A program made the translations under genes and the position numbers. From contig JAQIJD010000008.1 in NCBI GenBank assembly GCA_036946415.1, positions 71,201 to 135,200 on the forward strand: 64,000 nt of DNA, written 5' to 3'. The DNA comes from Sphingomonas_Q fennica_A (GTDB lineage Bacteria; Pseudomonadota; Alphaproteobacteria; Sphingomonadales; Sphingomonadaceae). The notes under the pieces were generated by a model. The model made no database searches. It was not told the DNA's origin and worked only from the letters and a program-made list of their open reading frames with translations. Shown here one piece after another: positions 17,239 to 26,816 of this stretch (position 1 is the first letter of the stretch; each line of letters opens with the position of its first letter).

Positions 17239-18189
17239 ATGCCGTCATCATTCCGCAACAATCGCCTCGCGCTCGCCGCGGCGGCCCTTTTCGCAACGCC
17301 CGCCGTCGCCGCCACGCCGGCGCTGATCGACAGCGGCTACAGCCTGCCCCCCGGCGGAGCCGAGCCGATGGCCGGGCCGGAACCCCGGGCGCTGACCGAA
17401 CCGGCCGATCGCCTGCCGCCCGATCCGGCGCGCTACCGCACCTTCGGCGCGCAGTTCCGCACGGTGCGCACCGAGATGGTGGCGCTGACCGCCTATATGA
17501 CCGCGATCAATGCCATCAAGGCGGAGCGGATCGGCGCCTTCCACTTCAAGAAGGAAGGCTGGTTCGGCCGCAGCACCGAGAATGTCGGCGTCGACAAATT
17601 GACGCACGCCTTCAACACCTATGTTCTCGCCGAATTCCTGCAGACGCGTATCGCCCGCCGCACCGGCGGGGCCGATCGCAACGCGCTGACGGCGGCGCTG
17701 CTCGCGTCCGGCCTGATGGCCTATAGCGAGGTGTGGGATGCGGTGAAGCCGTCGAGCGGCTGGTCGATGGAGGATATCGTGATGAACAGCGCCGGCGCGC
17801 TGTTCTCCGTCGCGCGCAACACCGTGCCGGGCATGGAGGAGAAGCTCGATTTCCGGCTGCTGCTGGTGCCCAACAGCGAGGTCTACAGCTTCGGCGGGCG
17901 CAAGCATTATGCGCAGCAGCGCTATCTGATGGCGGTGAAGCTGGCCGGGTTCGCCGGGCTGGAGCGGACGCCGCTCCGCTACGTCGAACTGCACGGCGGC
18001 TATTATGCCAAGGATTTCTTGGACGAGGATCGCGAGCGCGGCATCGTGCCGAAGCGGCGGCTGTTCGTCGGCGTGGGCCTGAACTTGCAGGAAGCGCTGT
18101 TCCCGCGGCCGCGGACGGGCGTGCAGCGGGCGGCGCGCGAGGCGCTGAACTACCTCCAGGTGCCCTACACTGCCGTTCACGTTCATTAA
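17239..18189 (+). CDS. DUF2279 family exported protein
   Basis: A 316-residue protein with a signal peptide (LALAAAALFATPAVA) and a central domain of the DUF2279/YfiM type: DKLTHAFNTYVLAEF, LLASGLMAYSEVWDAVKP and SMEDIVMNSAG. Family members are small periplasmic or lipoprotein components of unknown role with membrane-associating helices. There is no lipobox Cys here, and the extra C-terminal part (LRYVELHGGYYAKDF, RRLFVGVGLNLQEALF) resembles an outer-membrane-type beta segment. It follows the methyltransferase after 47 bases on the same strand and is closed by a hairpin at 18193-18214. Confidence 0.75.
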   Translation: MPSSFRNNRLALAAAALFATPAVAATPALIDSGYSLPPGGAEPMAGPEPRALTEPADRLPPDPARYRTFGAQFRTVRTEMVALTAYMTAINAIKAERIGAFHFKKEGWFGRSTENVGVDKLTHAFNTYVLAEFLQTRIARRTGGADRNALTAALLASGLMAYSEVWDAVKPSSGWSMEDIVMNSAGALFSVARNTVPGMEEKLDFRLLLVPNSEVYSFGGRKHYAQQRYLMAVKLAGFAGLERTPLRYVELHGGYYAKDFLDEDRERGIVPKRRLFVGVGLNLQEALFPRPRTGVQRAAREALNYLQVPYTAVHVH

Positions 18190-18192
18190 GGT

Positions 18193-18214
18193 CTGATCCG
18201 GCGAGCCGGATCAG
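18193..18214 (+). terminator. hairpin after the DUF2279 gene
   Basis: CTGATCCGGC (18193-18202) and GCCGGATCAG (18205-18214) are perfect complements with a two-base turn, starting three bases after the stop codon. No T run follows, so it is a hairpin-type terminator or mRNA-end stabiliser candidate, sitting between the convergent DUF2279 and receiver genes. Confidence 0.5.
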
Positions 18215-18257
18215 GGGCCGATGCCGCATCCACGTCAGTGGATCGAACCAAGCCCGA

Positions 18258-18668
18258 TCAGGCAGCCTCGCGCAGCTCCAGCCGCGGCTTCATCGCCGCG
18301 GCGCGCTTCAGCAGGCGGACGAGGGCGCGCGTATCGGTGGCGACGGTGCGGCGGTCGAACCAGCCGACCGCGCCGCGGCGCAGCGCCTGCGCCACCACGG
18401 GGTCGTCGCCGCCGCCTGCCGCCAGCACCACCACCGGCAGCCCCAGCCGCCCCGCGATGCGATCGATGAGCGTCAGCCCGGCGATGCCGCCGATGCCGAG
18501 ATCGATCGCCACCACCTGCGGGCGGACGGAGCGGAGGAAGGCATAGGTTTCGGCCGTATCGGCGACGACGCCGACCACGTCGATGCCGCGTTCCCCGCCC
18601 AGCATTTCCGCCAGCATGGCCCGCATCGTCAGCGAATCATCGACGATGCAGATGCGAACCCGGTCCAT
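18258..18668 (-). CDS. single-domain response-regulator receiver, degenerate
   Basis: A 136-residue stand-alone receiver domain with no output domain. The acidic pocket (Asp10, Asp11 in CIVDDS) and phosphoacceptor Asp56 (AIDLG) are present, and the N-terminus (DDSLTMRAML) resembles CheB/CheY. The conserved Thr/Ser of strand 4 is Ala (VVLAAGG) and the conserved Lys of strand 5 appears lost (GWFDRR), so signalling after phosphorylation may be unusual or absent. It starts at 18668; two TTAACCG boxes lie upstream. No histidine kinase gene is adjacent, so any partner is encoded elsewhere. Confidence 0.82.
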   Translation of the reverse strand: MDRVRICIVDDSLTMRAMLAEMLGGERGIDVVGVVADTAETYAFLRSVRPQVVAIDLGIGGIAGLTLIDRIAGRLGLPVVVLAAGGGDDPVVAQALRRGAVGWFDRRTVATDTRALVRLLKRAAAMKPRLELREAA

Positions 18669-18711
18669 ATCCAGCCTCCGTGGCGGACGATCCCGCCTCT
18701 TGCGCGCATGA

Positions 18712-18742
18712 TTAACCGGAAAGGCTGACAAAGGCTTAACCG
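18712..18742 (-). promoter_or_regulatory. paired TTAACCG boxes upstream of the receiver gene
   Basis: TTAACCG occurs twice, at 18712-18718 and 18736-18742, 24 bases apart, 44 to 74 bases ahead of the receiver start. TTAACC resembles the half-site of the alphaproteobacterial regulator CtrA, which controls motility and chemotaxis genes; the assignment is speculative because the spacing is not the standard TTAA-N7-TTAA. Confidence 0.3.
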
Positions 18743-18889
18743 TGCCGGCCGGGCGGGGACGGATGGCGCCGCGATGCCCCAAAAAACTTGGCGGAAGCGG
18801 CCCCACCGCCTACATGGCAGGCGACTGGCGCCTTCACCGGCGCAACCCTGCGGCCGCACCCGGCCGCTTACTCCAGTATCGGATAGCGT

Positions 18890-20527
<1,638 letters not shown>

Positions 20528-20543
20528 TCCGGGGCGGGTGGCG

Positions 20544-20807
20544 ATGCGGTTCAGCTCGATCATCGCGATCTACAGCCTGTTCTGGGCGATGTGCTTCTTC
20601 TTCGTCCTGCCGTTCCGCCTCAGGAGCGGGGACGAGCCGGAAGCGCAGGTGGCGGGGCAGGCGGACAGCGCGCCGCCCCGCTTCAGCCTGAAGCGGACGG
20701 CCTTCTGGACGACGATCGTCTCGGGCGTGTGCTTCGCGGCTTATTACGCCAATTACACGCAAGGGTGGATCGTGCCCGAGATGTTCGACATCGCGGCCGG
20801 CCGGTGA
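20544..20807 (+). CDS. DUF1467 family small membrane protein
   Basis: An 87-residue inner-membrane protein with two helices (IIAIYSLFWAMCFFFVLPF near the N-terminus and FWTTIVSGVCFAAYY near residue 55) joined by a polar linker. The layout and the RLRSGDE and NYTQGW surroundings match DUF1467, a family of unknown function typically encoded next to RNase J in sphingomonads. ATG at 20544 is preferred over the GTG six bases earlier because it directly precedes the conserved N-terminus. The stop overlaps a further small reading frame by four bases. Confidence 0.82.
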   Translation: MRFSSIIAIYSLFWAMCFFFVLPFRLRSGDEPEAQVAGQADSAPPRFSLKRTAFWTTIVSGVCFAAYYANYTQGWIVPEMFDIAAGR

Positions 20808-20893
20808 GCGGGCGCGGCGTGCCGGAAAGCCTGCGCATCTTCGCGCTGGCGTGGGCGGCCGGCTTTATCTTCTTCCTCGTCTTCCTCGGCTGA
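20804..20893 (+). CDS. 29-residue single-helix membrane peptide candidate
   Basis: A very short frame that begins by a GTGA overlap with the DUF1467 stop: a ten-residue polar start (SGRGVPESLR) followed by a hydrophobic segment (FALAWAAGFIFFLVFLG) to the C-terminus. The overlap and clean membrane helix suggest a translationally coupled microprotein, perhaps acting with the two-helix protein before it. It is too short for family recognition, so it may be chance. Confidence 0.4.
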   Translation: MSGRGVPESLRIFALAWAAGFIFFLVFLG

Positions 20894-20899
20894 CGGACC

Positions 20900-22171
20900 C
20901 TAGGCCGGATCGCACGCCTTGTGCAGCCGCCAGCCGAGCCAGGCGGCGCCGACGCTGGCTACCGCCACCGCCAGCAGCGCCGTCGCCACGCCGACGCCGA
21001 AGTGGAACAGCGCGCCGAGCGACCCGGTGGCGGCGACCATCGCGCCCGAATTGACAATATTGTTCGCCGCCACCGTCCGCGCCGTCTGCGTCTTGGGGAC
21101 GCTGGTGGTGAGGAAGGCGTAGAGCGGCACCACGAACATGCCGCCGGCGACGGCCACACCCAGCAGCGCCACCAGCACCCACGGGGCGAGCGGCTGGACG
21201 AGGAAGGCGGCAAGTCCCATCACGTCGCCGCCGGTGGTCGGCCAGCGCCGCGCCGTCCAGTAGAGGAGGAGGACGAACAGGCCCATCAAGATCGCCGCGG
21301 TAGGGGCGAAGCGCGCCTGCACCGTGCCCTTCAGCAGCCGGTTGACGAGGACCGAGCCGATCGCCACCCCCACCGAGAAGACCGCGAGGAACAGGGTGGC
21401 GACGTCCTGATCGCCATCCAGCACGTTCTTGACGAGCGGCGGGAACAGCGCCGCCAGGATCGCCCCCATCGCCCAGAAGAAGCTGATCGCGGCGATGGCG
21501 AGGAACAGGTGGCGGATATGCATCGTGTCGCGGACGAGCGCGATCGAGGAGCGGATGACGTTGCGGTCCGGCCGGGGGGCGGGGCCTTGCGCGGGGGCGG
21601 GGGGCACCGCCTGTCCGGCGATCCGCCCCAGCACCGCCACGCCCACCACCAGCGCCGCCGCCGCCTCCGCCGAGACGATGCCGCCGACGATCGTGCCGAG
21701 GAGGATCGCGCAATAGGTGCCGCCCTCCACCAGCCCGGTGCCGCCCAGCACCTCGTCGTCATGCAGATGCTGGGGAAGGATGGCGTATTTGATCGGGCCG
21801 AAGAAGGTGGAATGGATGCCCATCGCGAACAAGGCCGCCAGCAGCAGCGGCACCTGCGCCAGCAGCAGCCCCGCGGCGCCCACGGCCATGATGAGAATCT
21901 CCGCCGTCTTGACGATGCGGATGATGCGCGCCTTGTCCGTCCCGTCCGCCAGTTCGCCCGAGGGGGCGGAGAGGAGGAAGAAGGGCAGGATGAACAGCCC
22001 CGCCGCGATCGCGCTGAACGAGGCTTCGGCGCGCGGATCGCTGTAGATGCGGAAGGTGACGAGCATCACCATCGCCGTGCGGAACAGGTGGTCGTTGAAC
22101 GCGCCCAGGAACTGCGTGGCGAACAGCGGCAGGAACCGCCGCTTGCCCAGCAGGCGAAAGGATGGTGTCAT
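20900..22171 (-). CDS. MFS transporter, LplT-like
   Basis: A 423-residue major facilitator with about 12 membrane helices. The N-terminus (FLPLFATQFLGAFNDHLFR) and the FFGPIKYAILPQHL segment are hallmarks of the branch containing LplT and the transporter half of Aas, which flip lysophospholipids across the inner membrane. Here it is a free-standing transporter without the acyltransferase/acyl-ACP synthetase domains. Substrate is inferred from that branch only. It starts at ATG 22171 without a strong ribosome site, and it reads toward the RNase J group, leaving six bases between the stops. Confidence 0.85.
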   Translation of the reverse strand: MTPSFRLLGKRRFLPLFATQFLGAFNDHLFRTAMVMLVTFRIYSDPRAEASFSAIAAGLFILPFFLLSAPSGELADGTDKARIIRIVKTAEILIMAVGAAGLLLAQVPLLLAALFAMGIHSTFFGPIKYAILPQHLHDDEVLGGTGLVEGGTYCAILLGTIVGGIVSAEAAAALVVGVAVLGRIAGQAVPPAPAQGPAPRPDRNVIRSSIALVRDTMHIRHLFLAIAAISFFWAMGAILAALFPPLVKNVLDGDQDVATLFLAVFSVGVAIGSVLVNRLLKGTVQARFAPTAAILMGLFVLLLYWTARRWPTTGGDVMGLAAFLVQPLAPWVLVALLGVAVAGGMFVVPLYAFLTTSVPKTQTARTVAANNIVNSGAMVAATGSLGALFHFGVGVATALLAVAVASVGAAWLGWRLHKACDPA

Positions 22172-22265
22172 GCGGTGACGATCAAAGGCGGCATAAGGGA
22201 CAAGCGCGGCCCATAGCGCATCGCTTGTGCCGAGACCAAGCCCGCTGATCGCCGGGGAGGCACGG

Positions 22266-22814
22266 ATGGACGGCAGGGCAGGCGCCGCGCGCATCATCGA
22301 GACCGAGCATCTGCGCCTGCGCCCCCATGCCATCTCCGATTACGAGGCGGTGGTGGCGCTGTGGGGCGAGCCGGAGGTCCACCGCCCGATCACCGGCATC
22401 GCCCCCGGCCGGGAGGAGATGTGGCACAAATTGCTGCGCTTCGCCGGCCATTGGGCGCTGCTGGGCTATGGCATGTATGTCGCCGAGGATCGCACCACCG
22501 GCACGCTGATGGGCGAGGTGGGGCTCGCCGATTTCCACCGCGGGCTGGGGCCGGGGTTCGACGGCTTTCCCGAAGCGGCGTGGGTGATGGGGCCGTGGGC
22601 GACGGGCCGCGGCCTTGCCGCCGAGGCGATGACGGCGGTGCTGGCGGCGGCGGATGCGGCGGGGATCGGCCGGCGCGTGGTGTGCGTGATCGATCCGGCG
22701 AATGTGCCCTCGGTGGGGCTGGCCGGGCGGCTGGGCTTCCTGCCCTTCGGCGATGCCGTCTATCGCGAGCGGGCGGTCAGGCTGTTCGCGCGAACCCTCC
22801 CCCAGCCGGCATAA
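22266..22814 (+). CDS. GNAT family N-acetyltransferase (RimJ/RimL type)
   Basis: A 182-residue acetyltransferase. It opens with ETEHLRLRPHAISDYEAV, the start typical of RimJ/RimL-type GNATs, and has the acetyl-CoA motif A region as WVMGPWATGRGLAAEAM, followed by VIDPANVPSVGLAGRLGF (the conserved N-x-x-S of motif B). These proteins acetylate protein N-termini or small amines; the substrate here is unknown. GGGGAGG at 22253-22259 fixes the start at 22266. A short inverted repeat separates it from pgsA. Confidence 0.9.
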   Translation: MDGRAGAARIIETEHLRLRPHAISDYEAVVALWGEPEVHRPITGIAPGREEMWHKLLRFAGHWALLGYGMYVAEDRTTGTLMGEVGLADFHRGLGPGFDGFPEAAWVMGPWATGRGLAAEAMTAVLAAADAAGIGRRVVCVIDPANVPSVGLAGRLGFLPFGDAVYRERAVRLFARTLPQPA

Positions 22815-22833
22815 TCGGTCTGATCCTCGTCGG

Positions 22834-22893
22834 GAGCCTGATTCACGTGATCGGCGGAAGCGCGAAGCGCTTCCACGCAGGACGATCAGGCTC
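22834..22893. repeat. intergenic nested inverted repeat, family E
   Basis: Outer arms GAGCCTGAT (22834-22842) and ATCAGGCTC (22885-22893) enclose an inner hairpin GGAAGCG (22856-22862) and CGCTTCC (22868-22874). It lies between the GNAT gene and pgsA and could act as a terminator or as a REP-like element. I see only this one full copy in the window. Confidence 0.65.
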
Positions 22894-22907
22894 TAGACGG
22901 GGCGGAG

Positions 22908-23477
22908 ATGCTGACCCTGCCCAACATCCTCACCCTCTCGCGCATCTTCGCGGTGCCGATCCTGGTGTTCCTGCTGTGGCATCCGGGGGTCGTCGATTAT
23001 GCGCTCGCCTTCGGCCTCTACGTGCTGATGGGCGTGACCGATTATTTCGACGGCTATCTGGCGCGCGCGCAGGGCGCGGTCTCGCGGCTCGGCATCTTCC
23101 TCGATCCGATCGCCGACAAGATCATGGTGGCCGCGGTGATCGTGATGCTCGTCGCCTTCGTGCCGGCGCGGGGGACGGAGCCGCTGGTGGCGGGCTGGCA
23201 TGTGATAGCCGCCCTCATCATCCTGCTGCGCGAGATCGCCGTATCCGGCCTGCGCGAGTTCCTGGCGGGCCTCAGCGTCTCGATCCCCGTCTCCAAGCTC
23301 GCCAAGTGGAAGACGACGTTCCAGCTCGTCTCGCTGGGGGCGATCATCCTGGGCGGTGCGGTGGTGGAATGGCCGTTCGTGCGCGGCGTGGGTCTGTTCA
23401 GCCTGTGGGCGGCGGCGGTGCTGACGCTGGTGACGGGCTGGGACTATCTGCGCGTCGGCCTGAGGCACATGGACTGA
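22908..23477 (+). CDS. pgsA: CDP-diacylglycerol-glycerol-3-phosphate 3-phosphatidyltransferase
   Basis: A 189-residue inner-membrane enzyme that joins CDP-diacylglycerol and glycerol-3-phosphate, the committed step to phosphatidylglycerol and cardiolipin. The CDP-alcohol phosphotransferase signature D-G-x2-A-R-x8-G-x3-D-x3-D is complete: TDYFDGYLAR, then LGIFLDPIADK. The N-terminus TLPNILTLSRI is characteristic, with about five or six membrane helices. GGCGGAG lies just before ATG 22908. The stop overlaps moaD (TGATG), a pgsA-moaD-moaE order I recall from sphingomonads. Confidence 0.95.
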   Translation: MLTLPNILTLSRIFAVPILVFLLWHPGVVDYALAFGLYVLMGVTDYFDGYLARAQGAVSRLGIFLDPIADKIMVAAVIVMLVAFVPARGTEPLVAGWHVIAALIILLREIAVSGLREFLAGLSVSIPVSKLAKWKTTFQLVSLGAIILGGAVVEWPFVRGVGLFSLWAAAVLTLVTGWDYLRVGLRHMD

Positions 23478-23728
23478 TGGAATTGCTCTATTTCGCCTGG
23501 GTGCGCGAGACGATCGGCACCGGCGCCGAGCAGGTGCCGGTGCCCGAGGGGGCGGCGACCGTCGCCGATCTGGTCGACCGGCTGGCGGAGCGCAGCGCCG
23601 GCCATGCCGAGGCCTTCGCCGATCGCAGCCGGCTGCGCTACGCGATCGACGGCCGCTTCACCGGCGCCGACGCGCCACTGGCGGGCGCGCGCGAGCTGGC
23701 GATCTTCCCGCCGGTGACGGGCGGGTGA
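23477..23728 (+). CDS. moaD: molybdopterin synthase sulfur-carrier subunit
   Basis: An 83-residue ubiquitin-fold protein that delivers sulfur to precursor Z (cPMP) in molybdenum-cofactor synthesis. It ends in FPPVTGG, the Gly-Gly tail that becomes a thiocarboxylate, and begins with the expected beta strand LLYFAWVRETIG. Start and stop overlap both neighbours (TGATG with pgsA, GTGA with moaE), so all three are translated as one unit. Confidence 0.95.
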   Translation: MELLYFAWVRETIGTGAEQVPVPEGAATVADLVDRLAERSAGHAEAFADRSRLRYAIDGRFTGADAPLAGARELAIFPPVTGG

Positions 23729-24189
23729 GCCTGCCGCCGCTGTTCGACGTGCGCGTGCAGGCGGCGGCCTTCGATCCGGGGGCCGAACTGGCACGGCTGG
23801 AGGCGGCGGGCGGCGGCGGCGTGGCGAGCTTCACCGGCATCGTCCGCGGCGACGGCGGGCTGGCCGAACTCTACCTCGAACATCACCCCGGCATGACTGA
23901 GGCGGCGATGACCGACATCGCCCGCGCCGCGGCGGGCCGCTGGCCGCTGCTCGGCCTCGTCCTCGTCCACCGCCACGGCGGGATGGCGCCGGGCGACCGC
24001 ATCGTCTTCGTCGGCACCGCCGCCCGCCACCGCGCCGCGGCGCTGGAGGCCTGCGCCTTCCTGATCGACTGGACCAAGACCAGGGCGCCGTTCTGGAAGC
24101 GGGAACGGTTCACCGACGGCAGCGGCCGCTGGGTGGAGGCGGTTGCGGCGGATGACGAGGCGGCGGCGCGATGGGGCGTAGATCCTTAG
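23725..24189 (+). CDS. moaE: molybdopterin synthase catalytic subunit
   Basis: A 154-residue large subunit of molybdopterin synthase, which with two MoaD thiocarboxylates converts cPMP to molybdopterin. Characteristic segments are FTGIVRG, LYLEHHPGMTEAAM, VLVHRHGGMAPGDRIV and the catalytic-Lys region DWTKTRAPFWKRE. The Arg and two Lys expected for catalysis are visible. It starts at GTG 23725, overlapping the moaD stop by four bases. Confidence 0.95.
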   Translation: MSLPPLFDVRVQAAAFDPGAELARLEAAGGGGVASFTGIVRGDGGLAELYLEHHPGMTEAAMTDIARAAAGRWPLLGLVLVHRHGGMAPGDRIVFVGTAARHRAAALEACAFLIDWTKTRAPFWKRERFTDGSGRWVEAVAADDEAAARWGVDP

Positions 24190-24268
24190 CCCCGCCTTTC
24201 TGCTTACTCCCGATTGCGGACCGCCGGCGACGGCGTGATACAGTCGTCCGGCATGGCAGGAGGCACTT

Positions 24269-24667
24269 GTGGCGTTTATAAACCTACTCGCTGATGCAAA
24301 CCTGTGGCGTGATGATCTTTTCGATGATGACGAGCCAAGATTGGTATGCGAGTGCAGGTTCGAGATACTTCGGGCTGACGGACCAGTTACCGTGACCGCG
24401 CCAGTATTGGAACTTGCCGATACGCTACGGGGCTGCTTGGAGCGGACCCTTAATACAGGCGCGGCGGCCACCGAGTTTTTGTGGGATAGCGGCGAACGTG
24501 TGGCTATCCAATCATCGGGCGATTCTATGGTGGCCATCGAATTTCCCGTTGGAGCCGGCGCTATCCTCATGCAGCGCTCCGAACTTACCGACTTTATAAT
24601 AGACTGTTATCGCCGTGGTGTATCAGCCTACACCTTCTTTCCAGGGACGGTTCCGGATGTAAGCTAG
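24269..24667 (+). CDS. hypothetical protein of atypical low G+C
   Basis: A 132-residue soluble protein with no family I recognise. It is acidic and mixed alpha/beta, has two N-terminal-half Cys (CECRF, GCLER) and the pattern FEILRADGPVTVTAPVLELADTL; a late segment reads SELTDFIIDCYRRGVSAY. It lacks a signal peptide and membrane helix. Start is GTG 24269 with a perfect AGGAGG five bases before it. Two 60-base lines inside it count 50% and 58% G+C, well below both neighbours, and codons ending in A/T are frequent, so it is probably a recent arrival. The fold could resemble small immunity-type proteins, but that is a guess. Confidence 0.7.
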   Translation: MAFINLLADANLWRDDLFDDDEPRLVCECRFEILRADGPVTVTAPVLELADTLRGCLERTLNTGAAATEFLWDSGERVAIQSSGDSMVAIEFPVGAGAILMQRSELTDFIIDCYRRGVSAYTFFPGTVPDVS

Positions 24668-24700
24668 CCACCTTAACCCAGGTAGCTGCCCTATAGAGCA

Positions 24701-25513
24701 TCAGGCCATAAGCCCCGGCCCGATGATTCCCGCCGCCTCGTCCCACAGCGCCGGGGTGGCGGCGGCGAGGAGGCCGGGTTCGTCCTGGGCGATCAGATAG
24801 GGGCGGCCGTCGAGGCGGGCGAGGCGGCCGCCGGCTTCGTTGAGCCAGAGCGCGCCCGGCGCATGGTCCCACGGCAGCGCGCGCCAGTAGAGGGCGACGT
24901 CGTTCTCGCCCAGTCCGACGCGGGGATATTGCTCGCCGGCGCAGCGCGGCACGTCGGCAAGCGTGAAGCGGCCGTCGATGACGGGATCGAGGCGGGCGCG
25001 CTGCGGGGCGGACAGCCACTGGTTGGCGAGCGCGCCGATCGGCGGGCGCCGGCCGGTGGCGCGGGCGGCGATGCGCTCGCCATCGACGAAGGCGCCACCC
25101 CCGCGCGTCGCATGGCAGAGGCGATCGGTGACGGGATCGAGTATCCAGCCGCCGCGCACCTCCCCGGCATCGGCCAGTGCGATCATGATCGCGAAGGCGC
25201 CTTCGCCCGCGGCGTAATTGGACGTGCCGTCGAGCGGATCGACGATCCACACCGCCCCCTCGCCGATGCCGTCCATCAGCGCCGGATCCGCCGCGACCGC
25301 TTCCTCGCCGATCACGCGCGTGCCGGGCTCGATCGCCAGCAGCCCCTCGGTCAGGCGGCGTTCGCTCTCGCGATCGACGACGGTGACGAGGTCGCCGGGC
25401 GCTTTTTCGGATACCTCCCCGGCATGCAGATTACGGTAGCGGGGCAGCATCACCTCCGCCGCCACCTGCCGCATCAGCGCTGCGACCGCGCGGGTGAGGG
25501 GATCGCCGGTCAC
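24701..25513 (-). CDS. inositol monophosphatase family protein
   Basis: A 270-residue Mg2+-dependent sugar-phosphate phosphatase of the IMPase/CysQ/histidinol-phosphatase group. Metal-binding motifs are intact: GEEAV, WIVDPLDGTSNY (the D-P-x-D-G-T signature near residue 89), and WDHAPGALW (WDxA near residue 216). Close relatives hydrolyse inositol-1-phosphate, adenosine bisphosphate or histidinol phosphate, so the substrate is open. It starts at GTG 25513, overlapping the argJ stop, so it is translated together with argJ; its own stop lies in a short spacer after the low-G+C gene. Confidence 0.92.
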   Translation of the reverse strand: MTGDPLTRAVAALMRQVAAEVMLPRYRNLHAGEVSEKAPGDLVTVVDRESERRLTEGLLAIEPGTRVIGEEAVAADPALMDGIGEGAVWIVDPLDGTSNYAAGEGAFAIMIALADAGEVRGGWILDPVTDRLCHATRGGGAFVDGERIAARATGRRPPIGALANQWLSAPQRARLDPVIDGRFTLADVPRCAGEQYPRVGLGENDVALYWRALPWDHAPGALWLNEAGGRLARLDGRPYLIAQDEPGLLAAATPALWDEAAGIIGPGLMA

Positions 25514-26731
25514 GAGCGGTAATCGGCGTTGATCGAGATGTAGCCGTGCGTCAGGTCGCAGGTCCAGACGGTGGCGCGCCCCTCGCCGAGGCCGATGTCG
25601 ATGCCGATCTCCACGTCCTGCCCCGCGAGGTGGGCGGTGACGGGCGCCTCGTCATAGCCCGGCACGGCGAGGCCGCCGCTTGCCACCTGCGTGGTGCCGA
25701 AGCGGATCGACAGGCGGTCGCGCTCGGCCGGTTCGCCCGCCTTGCCGACCGCCATCACCACCCGCCCCCAATTGGCGTCGCCACCGGCGATGGCGGTCTT
25801 CACCAGCGGCGAATTGGCGATCGAGAGGCCGATGCGGCGGGCGCTGGCGTCGCTCTCCGCCCCCTCGACCGCGATCTCGATGAATTTGCTCGCCCCCTCG
25901 CCGTCGCGGACGACCAATTGGGCGAGCTGGAGGCAGAGGTCGTCGAGCGCGGCCTGGAAGGCGTCCGCGCCGGGATCGTCATGCCCGGCGATCGGCGCGT
26001 TGCCGGCGGCGCCGGTGGCGAAGGCGAGCACCGTGTCGGAGGTGGAGGTGTCGCCATCGACGGTGATGCAGGAGAAGCTGGCGGCATTGGCCTTGTCCAG
26101 CATCCGCTGGAGCTGGCCCGGTTCGACCGCGGCATCGGTGAAGAGAAAGCCGAGCATCGTCGCCATGTCCGGCGCGATCATCCCCGATCCCTTGATGATG
26201 CCGACCAGGGTGACGGAGACGCCGCCGACGATCGCGGTCGTCTTCGCCGCTTTCTCGAACGTGTCGGTGGTGCCGATCGCCTGTGTCGCCTCCAGCCACG
26301 TCGCGGGCGGGGCGGCGAGCGCCGCGTCGATCCCCGCTTCGGCCTTGTCGATGGGAAGGGGGACGCCGATCACCCCGGTCGATGCGACCAGCACGTCGGA
26401 CGGCAGGCAGCCGGTGCCCGCCGCCACCCGCGCCGCGATCGCCTCCACCGCCGCTCGCCCGCGATCACCGGTAAAGGCGTTGGAATTGCCGGCATTGACG
26501 ACGAGTGCGCGCGCCCCGCCCCAGCGGCAGCACGCGGCGGCACCATTCCACTTCCGGAGAGGGGCAGCGGCTCTGCGTCGTCACGCCCGCCACCGCCGTC
26601 CCCTCATCGAGCGCGACATAAGTCAGGTCGCACCGGTCCCACGCCTTGTAGCGCGCCCGCGCCACCGCCAGCCGGACGCCGGCGATGGCGGGCAACTGCG
26701 GGAAGGGGCGGGCGAGGGGGGATGTCTGCAT
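25510..26731 (-). CDS. argJ: glutamate N-acetyltransferase/amino-acid N-acetyltransferase, one frame change
   Basis: ArgJ makes N-acetylglutamate and recycles the acetyl group from N-acetylornithine in arginine synthesis; it is made as a proenzyme cut before a conserved Thr. The cut site is visible in APDMATMLGF, with KGSGMIA ahead, and the C-terminus SINADYRS is typical. The N-terminal 70 residues (from ATG 26731) and the rest are in different frames: one extra base in the C run at 26514-26517 causes it. Removing one C gives an uninterrupted 406-residue protein (ALVVNAGNSNAFTGDRG across the join). Likely a sequencing error, because the join is exact. Confidence 0.9.
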
Positions 26732-26816
26732 GGCGGGGGATCGCTCCGTTCGTGGTCGGCGGTGGCTATAGGCGAGGTGGCGGGGCGATGATATGCCGGT
26801 TGAGGAGATCGGAGCC

